64,000 nucleotides of DNA, taken from the NCBI GenBank assembly GCA_934216615.1, contig CAKQCB010000003.1, forward strand, positions 186,001-250,000. The letters run 5' to 3'. This DNA comes from an uncultured Anaerolineae bacterium (GTDB lineage Bacteria; Chloroflexota; Anaerolineae; Aggregatilineales; Phototrophicaceae). Shown piece by piece: positions 24,512 through 33,261 of this stretch; the first letter of the stretch is position 1; every line of letters starts with the position of its first letter. Under the pieces are notes generated by a model that was given only the letters and a program-made list of their open reading frames with translations, had not been told where the DNA came from and made no database searches. The position numbers were made by a program, and so were the translations under genes.

Positions 24512-24870
24512 GGCTTCAGCTCCAGCTCGCGGACCGCCTGAATCTGTGCCAGCAGCGTTTCACCGTCGCGTCGCGCGCGGATGATGGCGGCTTGAACTGC
24601 TTTTTCGTCCTGTGTGGTGAGGTAAATTAGGGTTGTCAGGTGAAAGGTAAGGGCGGCTTCCAGACGGTCAAGGCGTTCTTGAAACGATTTCTGGAAGTGT
24701 CGCCGCGACCCGATCAGATCTTCCTGCTCGTCGAGGTAGCGCCGAATGGCTTCGCGAATCAGGTCAGCGCGGGTGACTTTGTGTTTGGCGTTGGGCTTTT
24801 GTAACTGAGTAAGCCGCTGGTCTAGCTCAGCGGTGATGAAAACGGTACAACGGACTTCTTTTTTGGTCAT
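24508..24870 (-). CDS. RHH-type MobC-like accessory protein (host replicon)
   Basis: A 120-residue protein with an RHH outline (VRCTVFITAELDQRLTQL ... TRADLIREAIRRYLDEQ), a helical linker (RHFQKSFQERLDRLEAAL) and a long C-terminal helix. It overlaps the relaxase start by four bases. First gene of the mobilisation operon. Upstream, AAAATTACCG occurs twice (about 24934-24963), a possible operator or oriT repeat. Confidence 0.65.
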   Translation of the reverse strand: MTKKEVRCTVFITAELDQRLTQLQKPNAKHKVTRADLIREAIRRYLDEQEDLIGSRRHFQKSFQERLDRLEAALTFHLTTLIYLTTQDEKAVQAAIIRARRDGETLLAQIQAVRELELKP

Positions 24871-25203
24871 ATATCATCCTGTCATCTAAAGCGGTTATGC
24901 TCATTATGACAGGATGGCTTGTCGCACTGGCGGTAAAATTACCGTTTCTGGGTGGCAAAATTACCGGTCTTCAACCTTAAAATTTACGCTGTGAACAAGA
25001 TGCAGATTATCCAAAGACTACATAAGCGATTAGTACAAGATCCTATTTAAAGTTGAAGCAAGCATTAATAAATATATTCTTCGTTTGATTCATTCTCACA
25101 ATGCATTGAATTCTACAGTACGAGTGGAAGACACATGATTAAAAATCCATTGCTATCTTTAGTCTGTAGATTTCTAGTCTTCATTTATCTATTTTTGTAG
25201 CTT
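24871..25203. other. AT-rich intergenic junction upstream of the BglI-like island
   Basis: 333 bp with no gene. The left part has a doubled AAAATTACCG (direct repeat about 20 bp apart) upstream of the mobilisation operon. The rest is AT-rich and marks the start of the restriction-modification island. Confidence 0.5.
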
Positions 25204-25467
25204 ATGAAAAATACTGTTCTCGCTCAATTATTTGGTATTGTCGTTCGACGAATGCGTTCAGAGGCGGGTTTGTCTCAAGAGGAGTTCGCAGTTCGTTGCC
25301 ACTTGCATAGAACCTATATTGGTTCGATTGAGCGCGGTGAAAAAAACGTTACTTTGGAAACTGCAAACAAGATAGCGAATGCCTTAGAGGTAAATTTATC
25401 CGTTCTTGTCTTACAGATGGAACAACAGAGCAAGTTTAATGACACTAATGGCAAACTTAGAGACTGA
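25204..25467 (+). CDS. XRE-family controller (C) protein of the restriction-modification system
   Basis: An 87-residue helix-turn-helix protein (LFGIVVRRMRSEAGLSQEEFA, HRTYIGSIERGEKNVTLETANKIANAL) typical of C proteins, which delay endonuclease expression until DNA is methylated. It overlaps the endonuclease start, the usual C-R arrangement. The surrounding sequence is much AT-richer than the neighbours, suggesting recent transfer. Confidence 0.85.
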   Translation: MKNTVLAQLFGIVVRRMRSEAGLSQEEFAVRCHLHRTYIGSIERGEKNVTLETANKIANALEVNLSVLVLQMEQQSKFNDTNGKLRD

Positions 25468-26284
25468 ATACCTGGCGGCACGCGAGAGCTTACTAAAACA
25501 ACCTCGGATATTATTAGAAATTGAAGAGCACTATATGGATTACCTGCAAAGGATAATTGCAGGAGTTGCTATGCGTATTTTCTTGGATTTTGGCCAAGCG
25601 GTTGAATTGAGGCCATTCTGGAAAAATTATCCACCAATTCAACGTGGGCGTGCACCAACAGGTACCTCAATCCCTTGGTCAGAAGTTGGGCAAACAGCAA
25701 TTGGTTATAACATTATCCGAGCGCTATCTCAGGATAATCCAGATATTACATTTCCTGGGTTACCATCAGGTGCAGATCTTAGGTTTTTAACTAAAGACGC
25801 TCTTGTACATTTTGATGTTAAGATCACAGGTCCTAATGATAGAGCTGATGAGGTTGTTGCAAGCCCAAATCAATTGTCTGGAGATGGAATTCAGTGGCGT
25901 GATGGCGTAATAAATTCGCCGATTACAATAAATGGTAACAGAGCCACTATGATTTTTCAGCCTGAATTACCACCGTTTTATATAATTGAAGGTCGTTTAT
26001 ATCCCTGCCTTACAATTTTTCTTAAAGGCGTCTATACGGTAGAGGAAATAGGCTATCAACCACTGATTAAGTTAGAGCTTGTTTGTGTTCCTAATGGACT
26101 AATGTCATTTGCTGGCTCCAATTATGTGACCCAGCCAGGATTGTTCATTCCAGGGAAAGATGAAAAAACACATAAGAAGAAACGTGTACGTGTACGTATG
26201 GGGCCATTATCAAGCCTCGCAGCTTGGCGACGAGTAACGGTATGGGAACGTCAACCACCCGAAACAGGGCTGCCTATAATATAA
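25439..26284 (+). CDS. Type II restriction endonuclease, BglI-like
   Basis: About 281 residues. The catalytic region GLPSGADLRFLTKD, then VHFDVKITGPND, fits the D...DxK site of the BglI family (recognition GCCNNNNNGGC for BglI itself), followed by DEVVASPNQLSGDG. ATG 25439 or 25448 fits better than 25406, since the frame overlaps the C gene. The paired methyltransferase is convergent on the other strand, 51 bp away. Specificity of this protein is not proven. Confidence 0.75.
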   Translation: MTLMANLETEYLAARESLLKQPRILLEIEEHYMDYLQRIIAGVAMRIFLDFGQAVELRPFWKNYPPIQRGRAPTGTSIPWSEVGQTAIGYNIIRALSQDNPDITFPGLPSGADLRFLTKDALVHFDVKITGPNDRADEVVASPNQLSGDGIQWRDGVINSPITINGNRATMIFQPELPPFYIIEGRLYPCLTIFLKGVYTVEEIGYQPLIKLELVCVPNGLMSFAGSNYVTQPGLFIPGKDEKTHKKKRVRVRMGPLSSLAAWRRVTVWERQPPETGLPII

Positions 26285-26335
26285 GTCAAGTAATATTTGA
26301 TTTATGATACTTGGAGGTATATCACTTTCAGTTGC

Positions 26336-27304
26336 TCATTGATAATCATCAAACGCAAATGATAGTTTGGCTTTCTCCTGTTCGCAAGCTCTTTGTGCAA
26401 GCTTTACGTAATCTTCTACTATTTCGATACCTATATAATTACGTTGCTCTTGTATAGCCGCAATAGCGGTTGTCCCACTGCCCATAAAGCAATCTAATAC
26501 AGTTTCGCCGGGTGCTGTAAGTAGCTTAATTACGCGGCGCGGTAGTTCTATAGGGAATTTCGCTTCATGGTCATTATTGGCCCGCACAGATCGGAACTTC
26601 CATACACCTCGTGATCCCCAATCTGCCCATTCTTGTTTAGTCAAGCGTTTTCGTTCAACCTGTGTTGCTCCGGGTTTCCAGAAAAAATATAGGTACTCAA
26701 ATTCATCAACCGAACGGTATGATGAACTATGCCATTGTGAATTCTCCCACGCAGGGTCTTTGACCCAAACTCGACGATCATAGAGGTATAGTTCTGCGTT
26801 GTAACCTGCTTCTTCGACTAATCCTCCTACAAGATGAACTCTCGTTTGTGGAGAATATTTACCTCCACGTATATTGTTACCGTTGAGGCGGCGATCTATG
26901 GTTTGTTCACTGCATCCAAGTAATTGTGCAAGTTGATAGCGATTGTAATCTGGATAAGCTTTAATAGCGGCTAACACATTTTCCCTTGTTACTGGGCTAC
27001 GGTGCTTGTCCACATTAGAGGCTTGAAATCTAGGAATTCTCTCATCACGGAACGAGAGAATATCAGCAATATTTATTACTAAAAACCCACCCGGTTTCAG
27101 AATAGGGTAATGGAGCGAGATGACTGTCCTCAATAGTTCAACCCATTCTTCATATGAAACATCTTTCTCGTAGTTTTTGCCTACGTGATAAGGTGGCGAC
27201 CAAACGCTACATGAAATACTCTCTGGCTCAATTTGTTTAAGAAGTTCACGTGCATCCCCAAAATGAATTTGATTTACATTCAACACTTGTTTTTCCTCAC
27301 TCAA
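26336..27304 (-). CDS. Beta-class DNA methyltransferase (N4-cytosine type), partner of the BglI-like enzyme
   Basis: A 322-residue methyltransferase. Motif IV SPPYHVGKNYE comes first and the SAM-binding motif I (VLDCFMGSGTTAIAA) comes near the C-terminus, the beta-class order. SPPY favours N4-methylcytosine. A helix-turn-helix-like insert (YNRYQLAQLLGCSEQTIDRRL) lies in the middle. It protects host DNA from the adjacent endonuclease. Confidence 0.85.
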   Translation of the reverse strand: MSEEKQVLNVNQIHFGDARELLKQIEPESISCSVWSPPYHVGKNYEKDVSYEEWVELLRTVISLHYPILKPGGFLVINIADILSFRDERIPRFQASNVDKHRSPVTRENVLAAIKAYPDYNRYQLAQLLGCSEQTIDRRLNGNNIRGGKYSPQTRVHLVGGLVEEAGYNAELYLYDRRVWVKDPAWENSQWHSSSYRSVDEFEYLYFFWKPGATQVERKRLTKQEWADWGSRGVWKFRSVRANNDHEAKFPIELPRRVIKLLTAPGETVLDCFMGSGTTAIAAIQEQRNYIGIEIVEDYVKLAQRACEQEKAKLSFAFDDYQ

Positions 27305-27390
27305 ATAATGCTATCTAAACATAGCACAACAAGCATTTAAGTTCTATGCCAAATAGCCTATCTGAAAAAATCTAACCATCTTATTTCGTG

Positions 27391-27842
27391 TGTCACTACA
27401 CGCTTTTTGCTTTTCATGACGGATCACTACATTTGTAGTGCTTTCGTCATGCAGACGTGCGATGCACGGCTGGTCGGCGCGGTGAAACAAGCCGACGTTC
27501 CAACAAGACAACGTGTGTCTTGTTGGAGGCACGCCACCACGATGTGGTGTGCCAGCCCCTCCGGCTAGAGGAGCAAGCTAGTTTTAGCTTGCTCCCACCT
27601 CTGACGCGCCACTGAACCGGTTTTCAACCGTTCAGATCGACGCTCAATAAGGTGCTGACTGGCTGTGTATACACAGCGTCAGAGAGTGGGAGAGGCACAC
27701 AAAAGTGTGCCAGCGATGCTCAAGGCATCGCTCAAAATGCGCTGCGTCACTACAGCGTAAAAAGTGTCACTACACGCGCCAAAACCACAGAGCACTACAA
27801 AAATCAGTGTCACTACACATCCCCGAATCAGACAGCACTACA
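27391..27842. repeat. CACTACA iteron array flanking the host multi-hairpin RNA
   Basis: The 9-mer GTCACTACA or AGCACTACA occurs at 27746, 27766, 27791, 27809 and 27834, with more copies at 27392 and inside the hairpin at 27425-27440. Spacing is about 18-25 bp. Iterons next to a structured element suggest a replication origin or copy-control site of the host replicon. Confidence 0.65.
27415..27735 (-). ncRNA. Multi-hairpin structured RNA or DNA element, host copy
   Basis: No gene is seen here; instead about a dozen hairpins lie end to end. Minus-strand order includes AGCGATGC/GCATCGCT, GGCACAC/GTGTGCC, a long pairing CCCAC..CTGACGC with GCGTCAG..GTGGG enclosing CTGAACGG/CCGGTTCAG (imperfect), GAGCAAGCT/AGCTTGCTC, CTCC/GGAG, GGCAC.ACCAC/GTGGT..GTGCC, CCAACAAGACA/TGTCTTGTTGG, GTCGGC/GCCGAC, CGTGC/GCACG, and CATGACG/CGTCATG enclosing CACTAC/GTAGTG. 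The order from the AGCTAAA hairpin onward matches the copies in elements 1 and 2. Confidence 0.65.
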
Positions 27843-27922
27843 CGCCGAATAAGCCATACCGCATCCCATTTTTGACACGCCCATTTTGCAGTTATAGGCT
27901 GATTAAAAACGAGGATACAGGG

Positions 27923-28918
27923 ATGTTCTTAGATTTCGGAATGAACGCTCAAAATGAACTTGTCTCTATTGACGAGACCCACCGCGGCTTGACCGATCTC
28001 ACCTGCCCTTACTGTGGCGAACGACTGATTGCCCGCAAAGGTCAGGTGCTGGTTCATCACTTCGCCCATATCGGGAATACCTGCCGCGATGTTTTGGAGC
28101 AGCGTCATCACGCTTACATACCGGTGTATGACAAGTTCAATCTGGGCTTGTCTAATAATGAGGTGCTGTATCTGGAAGGGATTTATCGTCAACTTCCCGA
28201 AAGCGCAAACTATCTCAACGTTGTTAGCCCACATAATCTCGAACAGTGGGGATTCATTAAGCTCAATGAGTACCGAACCTACTGGAGCCGTTGGGGGGAT
28301 CAATGGGATATCACAACAAAGGGCAAAATTCCATTTGGGGGCGCGAGTTTACAGCGATTTGCTGAAATCCAACAAGAGGTTCAACTCACGCGGTATAGAA
28401 AGCTGGCAGAGGATGTGTTTTCACATGTAAGACTCGCGCTTCCTGTTCAAACAGTGCTGGGCGATTTTCGGATTTATCGTGCGCAACTTCGACGAATTTA
28501 TGCTGCAAAGCTCTATTTTCTTGAAATCAAACACAGTGACGGGACACTTTACAAAATCGGTATCACGCGACGGGACATTGAGGCACGTATTGAGGAAATT
28601 TACCGCGACCTTGCTCCACATCTGAATCAAGTGAAGATTAAACCGCTGCGCCTTTTACAATATCGCGGCAGTATCGAGTTTTACTTCAAGCTACGGTATC
28701 AGGCACAACATACCCCCATCGGCAACTACACCGAGTATTTCACGTTCGAGAATCGCCGTACGGTCTTAGCCGACTTAACGAAACTGGCTGATTATGAACC
28801 GACGGGTGACATCGCCGCGATACTGGGGCAAACAACCACCCCTTTAGAAGCAGATATTCATCGCATCGCTGAAGAAGCCGCCCGTCAGAATGCCCTCAAA
28901 CAGGCAGCCCAAACCTAA
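27923..28918 (+). CDS. CoiA-like zinc domain fused to a GIY-YIG-type nuclease domain
   Basis: A 331-residue protein. The N-terminus has a competence-CoiA-like zinc module (CPYCGERLIARKGQV, HHFAHIG, a Cys in NTCRD). The C-terminal half has a T5orf172-type GIY-YIG pattern (KLYFLEIKHSDGTLYKIGITRR, then IEARIEEIY). ATG 27923 begins at the first conserved strand; upstream is the iteron region. Inferred role: nicking or processing DNA during uptake, replication or defence. It is divergent from the multi-hairpin RNA. Confidence 0.7.
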   Translation: MFLDFGMNAQNELVSIDETHRGLTDLTCPYCGERLIARKGQVLVHHFAHIGNTCRDVLEQRHHAYIPVYDKFNLGLSNNEVLYLEGIYRQLPESANYLNVVSPHNLEQWGFIKLNEYRTYWSRWGDQWDITTKGKIPFGGASLQRFAEIQQEVQLTRYRKLAEDVFSHVRLALPVQTVLGDFRIYRAQLRRIYAAKLYFLEIKHSDGTLYKIGITRRDIEARIEEIYRDLAPHLNQVKIKPLRLLQYRGSIEFYFKLRYQAQHTPIGNYTEYFTFENRRTVLADLTKLADYEPTGDIAAILGQTTTPLEADIHRIAEEAARQNALKQAAQT

Positions 28919-28924
28919 ACACAC

Positions 28925-28963
28925 GCATAAAAAAAGCGGTACAGGTCATCCCCGCACCGCTTT
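28925..28963 (-). terminator. Rho-independent terminator of the SSB operon
   Basis: An 8-bp stem, AAAGCGGT (28933-28940) and ACCGCTTT (28956-28963), is followed on the minus strand by a run of seven T. It lies between the convergent nuclease and SSB genes and may act on both strands. Confidence 0.75.
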
Positions 28964-28981
28964 CTGTTGTCCGTCATTCAC

Positions 28982-29338
28982 TTAAAACGGAACATCTTCC
29001 ATCGGCTGGTCATCCTCTGCCTGCTGACGATCCAGCAATATCAGACGATTTGCGGTGATGTCGACGCTTGCCTGTGGATTGCCATTCTGATCCAGCCATG
29101 CAGTCGGACGCATCCATTCAGCCGTCACCTGCACCAGCCCACCCTTGCGCACATATTGCTGCGCGACATCTGCCAGTTTATTCCAGCAGTTGACACGAAC
29201 CCACAGCGTCTGCTGCTCGCCGTTCACTTTGCGATTGACCGCGACCGAGAATGAAGCAACGCGCTGATCGCCTGCATCCCGAACGGTGATTTCACTGCCG
29301 ACGAACCCTGTAACAGACAACGTGATGATCGTACCCAT
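28982..29338 (-). CDS. ssb: Single-stranded DNA-binding protein
   Basis: A 118-residue OB-fold protein (LSVTGFVGSEITVRDAGDQRVASFSVAVNRKV with WVRVNCWNKLADVAQQYVRKG, split blocks) ending in an acidic DVPF tip like the DDIPF protein-interaction tail of SSB. It coats ssDNA in plasmid replication and transfer. Followed by a good terminator. Confidence 0.92.
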   Translation of the reverse strand: MGTIITLSVTGFVGSEITVRDAGDQRVASFSVAVNRKVNGEQQTLWVRVNCWNKLADVAQQYVRKGGLVQVTAEWMRPTAWLDQNGNPQASVDITANRLILLDRQQAEDDQPMEDVPF

Positions 29339-29878
29339 GATTGAAGCTCCTTCTATTTTCTAATCGACCCCTTGTCGATTTCTGACCTGCTGAAAACAGG
29401 CGCATCAGGAGACAGGTCACCCGCAGGGCGCTAACCCGATTGCATGAGAGTAACGGCGCAAGCCAGAGTCAATCGGGTTTAAGCGAAATTGATCAATCAA
29501 TTTTGACGTGTCGCCGCGCCTGTTAGCGTGTCAGAGATTAAATCGACGGTTTTGGGGCGATGAATGAAGGTGCGCATGGGACAATCACGATCTGTAAACA
29601 GAGGGCTTCGCGGGGTCACTTTCGGCTAAGCAGATCAAGCCGCTTCAAGTCGGGGCAATCCGGCGGCGAAAGGTGCAGCTCGCGTTAGTGTGATGGAATG
29701 AGGCAGATGTGGCAATATCGCTATCGGATGATGGTATGACGTGCTGAAGCGTTCCGGCTGGCGAGAACAGAATGCCACAGGGTTAGCGTATCAACGCCGT
29801 CTTGCTGGATGTCAGGGATGATGCCATACGCGGGAGATACCGTTTGGTGAGATCGGATCAGTGGTGCAGCAGTTGACT
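29339..29878. other. 540-bp intergenic region with several inverted repeats
   Basis: No convincing ORF. It contains GACCTG/CAGGTC (about 29382-29417), AACCCGATTG/CAATCGGGTT (about 29432-29480) and GATTGATTT-like pairs (ATTGATcaATCAAT at about 29489). This could be an SSB leader, a structured RNA or an origin. I cannot match it to the hairpin-chain family. Confidence 0.4.
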
Positions 29879-30469
29879 TTACGCTTTTGGCGTGGGGAAG
29901 GTGATATCGGGAAAGTCGTCCTGCCCTGCGGTTTCATTCAGCGCGTAACTTAGCTGTGTGATGCTCTTTTTCAACTTCTCATGAGCATAATCCGCGGTTG
30001 CACCGGTCAATAGAATCTGGGTTGTTTGCAGCAATTGGCTCGCTGATGCCAGGAGATGATACCCTGTCCGCCCCTGCCAGCTATGGATACCTGTCGCGTG
30101 AGCGGTTGCAGTCTGTAGTGCTTCAGTAATGGTTTGCAAATAGTACAGGGTCTTTGCCAGCGCCTCAAAATCATCAGCACGGCGGTCTTTTGCCTGCTGA
30201 AATACCAGTAAATAACGATAGATCGCTTCAATCGCCACCGGTGAGACTCCGTTTGCGACACAAAACAACGCTAACCGGTGACAAGCAGTTGCAAAAGTGG
30301 CGTGACCACATAACCCCAGCGCGGCATCCGTGATGAGATTGCCCACATCCGCAGCGGCTTCGCTCTCGTGTTTACGTGTCAATTCCTCCGCGACCAATTG
30401 GGTCACGGTCTGATACTGATTGTTGTCGTACAGGCTGTGATAACGGGCATAAGCAGATTCATTCGTCAT
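29879..30469 (-). CDS. Hypothetical helical protein upstream of ssb
   Basis: A 196-residue all-helical protein, no membrane segment. It has a Cys-bearing helix (LGLCGHATFATACHRLALFCVANG) and Gln/Leu-rich helices. I do not recognise it. It lies between the PRTRC-type cluster and ssb on the same strand, so it probably serves replication or maintenance. Confidence 0.6.
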   Translation of the reverse strand: MTNESAYARYHSLYDNNQYQTVTQLVAEELTRKHESEAAADVGNLITDAALGLCGHATFATACHRLALFCVANGVSPVAIEAIYRYLLVFQQAKDRRADDFEALAKTLYYLQTITEALQTATAHATGIHSWQGRTGYHLLASASQLLQTTQILLTGATADYAHEKLKKSITQLSYALNETAGQDDFPDITFPTPKA

Positions 30470-30573
30470 GATGGAATTCCTTAATATTTTTATCTCGGTT
30501 GAGAGTTGAGGGGCTTGCCCCGAAATTCGAGAGCGAGAAAGCTGTCATTTATCTTGTTAAAACAGCTAAAACT

Positions 30574-31332
30574 TCATAGATACACCGCCAGTTCCTCGCA
30601 GCAGATTGCTTTACTGGACACAGTGCCGTTTTCGCTATCAATGAAGGTCAAAAAGCTGGTGATCGGCTGGCGGTGGAGCAGTTTATAGACGTATCCCCCG
30701 ATGACGTTTGCCTGCCAGTCATTCACAAGCAGGGATTGCTCGCCGCTTTCGATCTGTTCCGCACATGAGACCACCGGCTGCGCAGTCATCGGCTCTGGCT
30801 GGAGCAGATCAGGAAACAGCAGCCCTTCTTTCGGCAGATGGCGACAGGTCGCCTTACCAAAATCATGTTGCACCAGTTCGGGATCGTTGGTATTGCCGAT
30901 ACAAACCTGACCGGTCGTTTTGTGGTTACCCGACGCGATGAGAACGCCCTTCATCTGGTGGATTTCGCGCCGCGCTTCGTGATTATCTACGCACGAGATC
31001 ACGACCCTTCCGCCGTAACGGTCATCGTGTCGTCTGGCATCAAGCGGGGCATTGATCCACGCGACATCTAATCCCAGTGCAAAATTGAGCCTTCGAGCGA
31101 TGGCTTCGGCTTTGTAGCGTCCTGCTTCACTATGGCTAAAGAGCTGTCGTCCGATGTTTTTCGGTTCGACGATGTCGGGATCAACCAGCACCAGATCAGG
31201 GGTATGTCGCCGCGACCGTTTCAGGTCATACAGGATGCGGGCAACAATCCGTGCAACGGCTGCACCGGTTCCCCCACAGCCAACAATCATCACGGTTTTG
31301 AGGTACATATTGGGGTCAAAAATCGTGGTCAT
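30574..31332 (-). CDS. ThiF/E1-like adenylating protein of the PRTRC type
   Basis: A 252-residue Rossmann ATPase: nucleotide site VMIVGCGGTGAAVARIVARIL, LVLVDPDIVEPKNIGRQLF, and VISCVDNHEARR. ThiF-family proteins adenylate C-terminal carboxylates. In the PRTRC plasmid system one such protein accompanies proteins A to F of unknown role. It overlaps the protein B gene by four bases. Confidence 0.8.
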   Translation of the reverse strand: MTTIFDPNMYLKTVMIVGCGGTGAAVARIVARILYDLKRSRRHTPDLVLVDPDIVEPKNIGRQLFSHSEAGRYKAEAIARRLNFALGLDVAWINAPLDARRHDDRYGGRVVISCVDNHEARREIHQMKGVLIASGNHKTTGQVCIGNTNDPELVQHDFGKATCRHLPKEGLLFPDLLQPEPMTAQPVVSCAEQIESGEQSLLVNDWQANVIGGYVYKLLHRQPITSFLTFIDSENGTVSSKAICCEELAVYL

Positions 31333-32021
31333 GAGCTTGCTCCTAATATATGCGCGAGGGTGGTTTTTGCGGGCAAAAGGTCAGAGATGGGATAGCGCCG
31401 TGATTTCTTGGCTTCCAGCGCGATAAACTGCTTACGAATGTCGTCACGATGCGCTTTCGACTTGCCATTGACGGCATGATTACCAAACGGCGACCCCAGC
31501 AGCATCGACCAGTCCGCCGCCAGATTCACATCGTGTAGCGCTTCGTCCGCGACGCGCTCCACTGATCCCCAGCAGATGTTGCCCGAGGTAAAGACGTTCG
31601 GCAGCGGCGCATGGAATAAGTCAGCTTTCAGGGTGTCGGGACGCTTTTTCACGGCATAGACCGCATAATCCGGTGATCGGTTATCCTTCGTCGTGCGAAT
31701 CATGAGCAGTCCAGGCAGCGGCACACGCAGCGGAATGTCCGAGTCATCGAGAAAGACACCCGTCATCTGTGGCGGGCGATACTCGACAATGGTTTTCTTC
31801 ACGCCCTCTTGATGCACATACAGCGTGTTTTCGCCCAGCAGTCCGGTACTAAAGGTGATTTTTGTAGCAAGTAAGTTCATGACCTGCGCGGGATCGACAG
31901 GGTATTCGGTATGCTGATCGCCCTCACATTTACGCAGCGTCACCCCGAATGAGTAGAAATTGAGCGACACGTTAGGCTGCTCGCTCATCGCGCTGTGCAG
32001 AGCGGATTGTGACAGTAACAT
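31329..32021 (-). CDS. PRTRC system protein B-like
   Basis: A 230-residue protein with patterns of PRTRC protein B: LPGLLMIRTTK, a KADLFHAPLPNVFTSGNICWG stretch (split), and LLGSPFGNH near the C-terminus. ATG 32021 or the downstream MSEQP start at about 31988 is possible. The first overlaps the previous gene by about 50 bp, the second by 17. Function unknown even in the known family. Confidence 0.65.
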   Translation of the reverse strand: MLLSQSALHSAMSEQPNVSLNFYSFGVTLRKCEGDQHTEYPVDPAQVMNLLATKITFSTGLLGENTLYVHQEGVKKTIVEYRPPQMTGVFLDDSDIPLRVPLPGLLMIRTTKDNRSPDYAVYAVKKRPDTLKADLFHAPLPNVFTSGNICWGSVERVADEALHDVNLAADWSMLLGSPFGNHAVNGKSKAHRDDIRKQFIALEAKKSRRYPISDLLPAKTTLAHILGASS

Positions 32022-32766
32022 CAGGTTTTCCTTTCGGTTGAAGTTTTGCTTTTAGAAGTTGAATTTGATCGGGGTTGTCGTGCAGATACTGGAGTCCCGC
32101 GAGTGCGTCTGACATAATGCCGTCGGCTTCTTCGATGATGTCGCGGGCGAAAGCCAGATCGTCCGGTTCCCACATCAGCGGCTGAAACTCGCTCATCGTC
32201 TCGAAGTCGTAATCGACCGAACTGTTTCCCGTACAAGAGAACAACCAGCGGATTGTCCAGGCGACCTGCTGCCAGTGAATATCCTCTTGAGTTATGAGTG
32301 TTTCGGCGAGGTTCTGCGCGCGGGTGTGCATCTCATCGGGGATAGTCGTCACATCATCCGGATCATCTGCAAAGCAGGCTAAGACGGGCAGCGCCTGCGG
32401 GTACATCTCGGCGAATGTTTCATCCTCCCACACTGCCCCATACGCAGGTAACGGGATGCCATAGCCCAGCCACTCAAGGCTTTCCACTGGAATCCCCGCT
32501 GCCTGCACGCCATCACAGATCAGCGTCTCCAGTTCAGCGTAAGTCGCGTTGGCTTGCATCGCCTGAAGCGCATCCAAATACAGCACTGGAAACGCTTTTC
32601 GCAGCACATGCAGCGCGGTATGCACGGGATCATCTTCGGCGTAATACTCGTGCAGGTCATCCGCCCACAAGGGATCAAACAAACTGACGGTGTACGCGAG
32701 CGCCAGCACGGGATCAGCCAGCAGCGCATCAATGAGGGTGTTTTGATAGTCGATTAACGGGTTCAT
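31972..32766 (-). CDS. Hypothetical protein of the PRTRC-type cluster
   Basis: A 264-residue acidic, mainly helical protein (YGIPLPAYGAVWEDE, DDVTTIPDEMHTRAQNLAE). It could correspond to PRTRC protein F by position, but I cannot confirm a motif. It overlaps both neighbours and is co-transcribed with them. Confidence 0.55.
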   Translation of the reverse strand: MNPLIDYQNTLIDALLADPVLALAYTVSLFDPLWADDLHEYYAEDDPVHTALHVLRKAFPVLYLDALQAMQANATYAELETLICDGVQAAGIPVESLEWLGYGIPLPAYGAVWEDETFAEMYPQALPVLACFADDPDDVTTIPDEMHTRAQNLAETLITQEDIHWQQVAWTIRWLFSCTGNSSVDYDFETMSEFQPLMWEPDDLAFARDIIEEADGIMSDALAGLQYLHDNPDQIQLLKAKLQPKGKPDVTVTIRSAQRDERAA

Positions 32767-33020
32767 AAGGCAAACTCTGGAATGTCACCGGTGATAAGTG
32801 GGATGGGTGTTAACTGGTTGAGTTGTTGCGCGATTTTCTGGCAGGTGGTGGTGTAGTTGATGATTTCCAGTACGGCGGATTGCAGTTCGGTTCGGGGTAT
32901 CTGCTGATTGAGGGGCAACTGCCCGACACCTGCCGCTTTGAGCAGCGTCATGCCGAGCAGTTCGAGAGGTTGTAATTGCAGCAGACACGCCCGCAGGGTT
33001 TCTTCTGCGGTCGCGGTCAT
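32763..33020 (-). CDS. Small helical protein of the PRTRC-type cluster
   Basis: An 85-residue protein (TLRACLLQLQPLELLGMTLL, KIAQQLNQLTPIPLITGDI) with no recognised domain. It overlaps the next gene by four bases, so coupling is likely. Confidence 0.55.
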   Translation of the reverse strand: MTATAEETLRACLLQLQPLELLGMTLLKAAGVGQLPLNQQIPRTELQSAVLEIINYTTTCQKIAQQLNQLTPIPLITGDIPEFAL

Positions 33021-33023
33021 GGC

Positions 33024-33236
33024 TTAGCCTTTCCGCCCTGCCTGCGCCTGAAAGTGCAAGACAATTGTCCCGTCTTCCAGCGTCGTTTCGCGGATGGTGG
33101 CGTGGGCGACTTCGGGATAACTGCGCTTCAGCACCGCACGGATGCCTTCATTGTCCAGATGTGCCATGTTTGCATCTGCCTGAATAGTGGTCGCGCCAAT
33201 CTTGAAGATACGGTTCGGGGTGGTGTTTTCGGTCAT
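33024..33236 (-). CDS. PRTRC system protein C-like
   Basis: A 70-residue protein matching PRTRC protein C in length and pattern: RIFKIGATTIQ, a helix (DNEGIRAVLKRSYPEVAHATI), then LEDGTIVLHFQAQAGRKG. It is the clearest PRTRC marker here besides ThiF. Confidence 0.75.
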   Translation of the reverse strand: MTENTTPNRIFKIGATTIQADANMAHLDNEGIRAVLKRSYPEVAHATIRETTLEDGTIVLHFQAQAGRKG

Positions 33237-33261
33237 GAGAATATGTCCTTTCTAAAGTGGG

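Noticed and set aside
27746..27842. CRISPR array from repeated CACTACA units
   Set aside because: Units are only about 9 bp, spacing is 18-25 bp and irregular, and there are no cas genes; iterons are the better reading.
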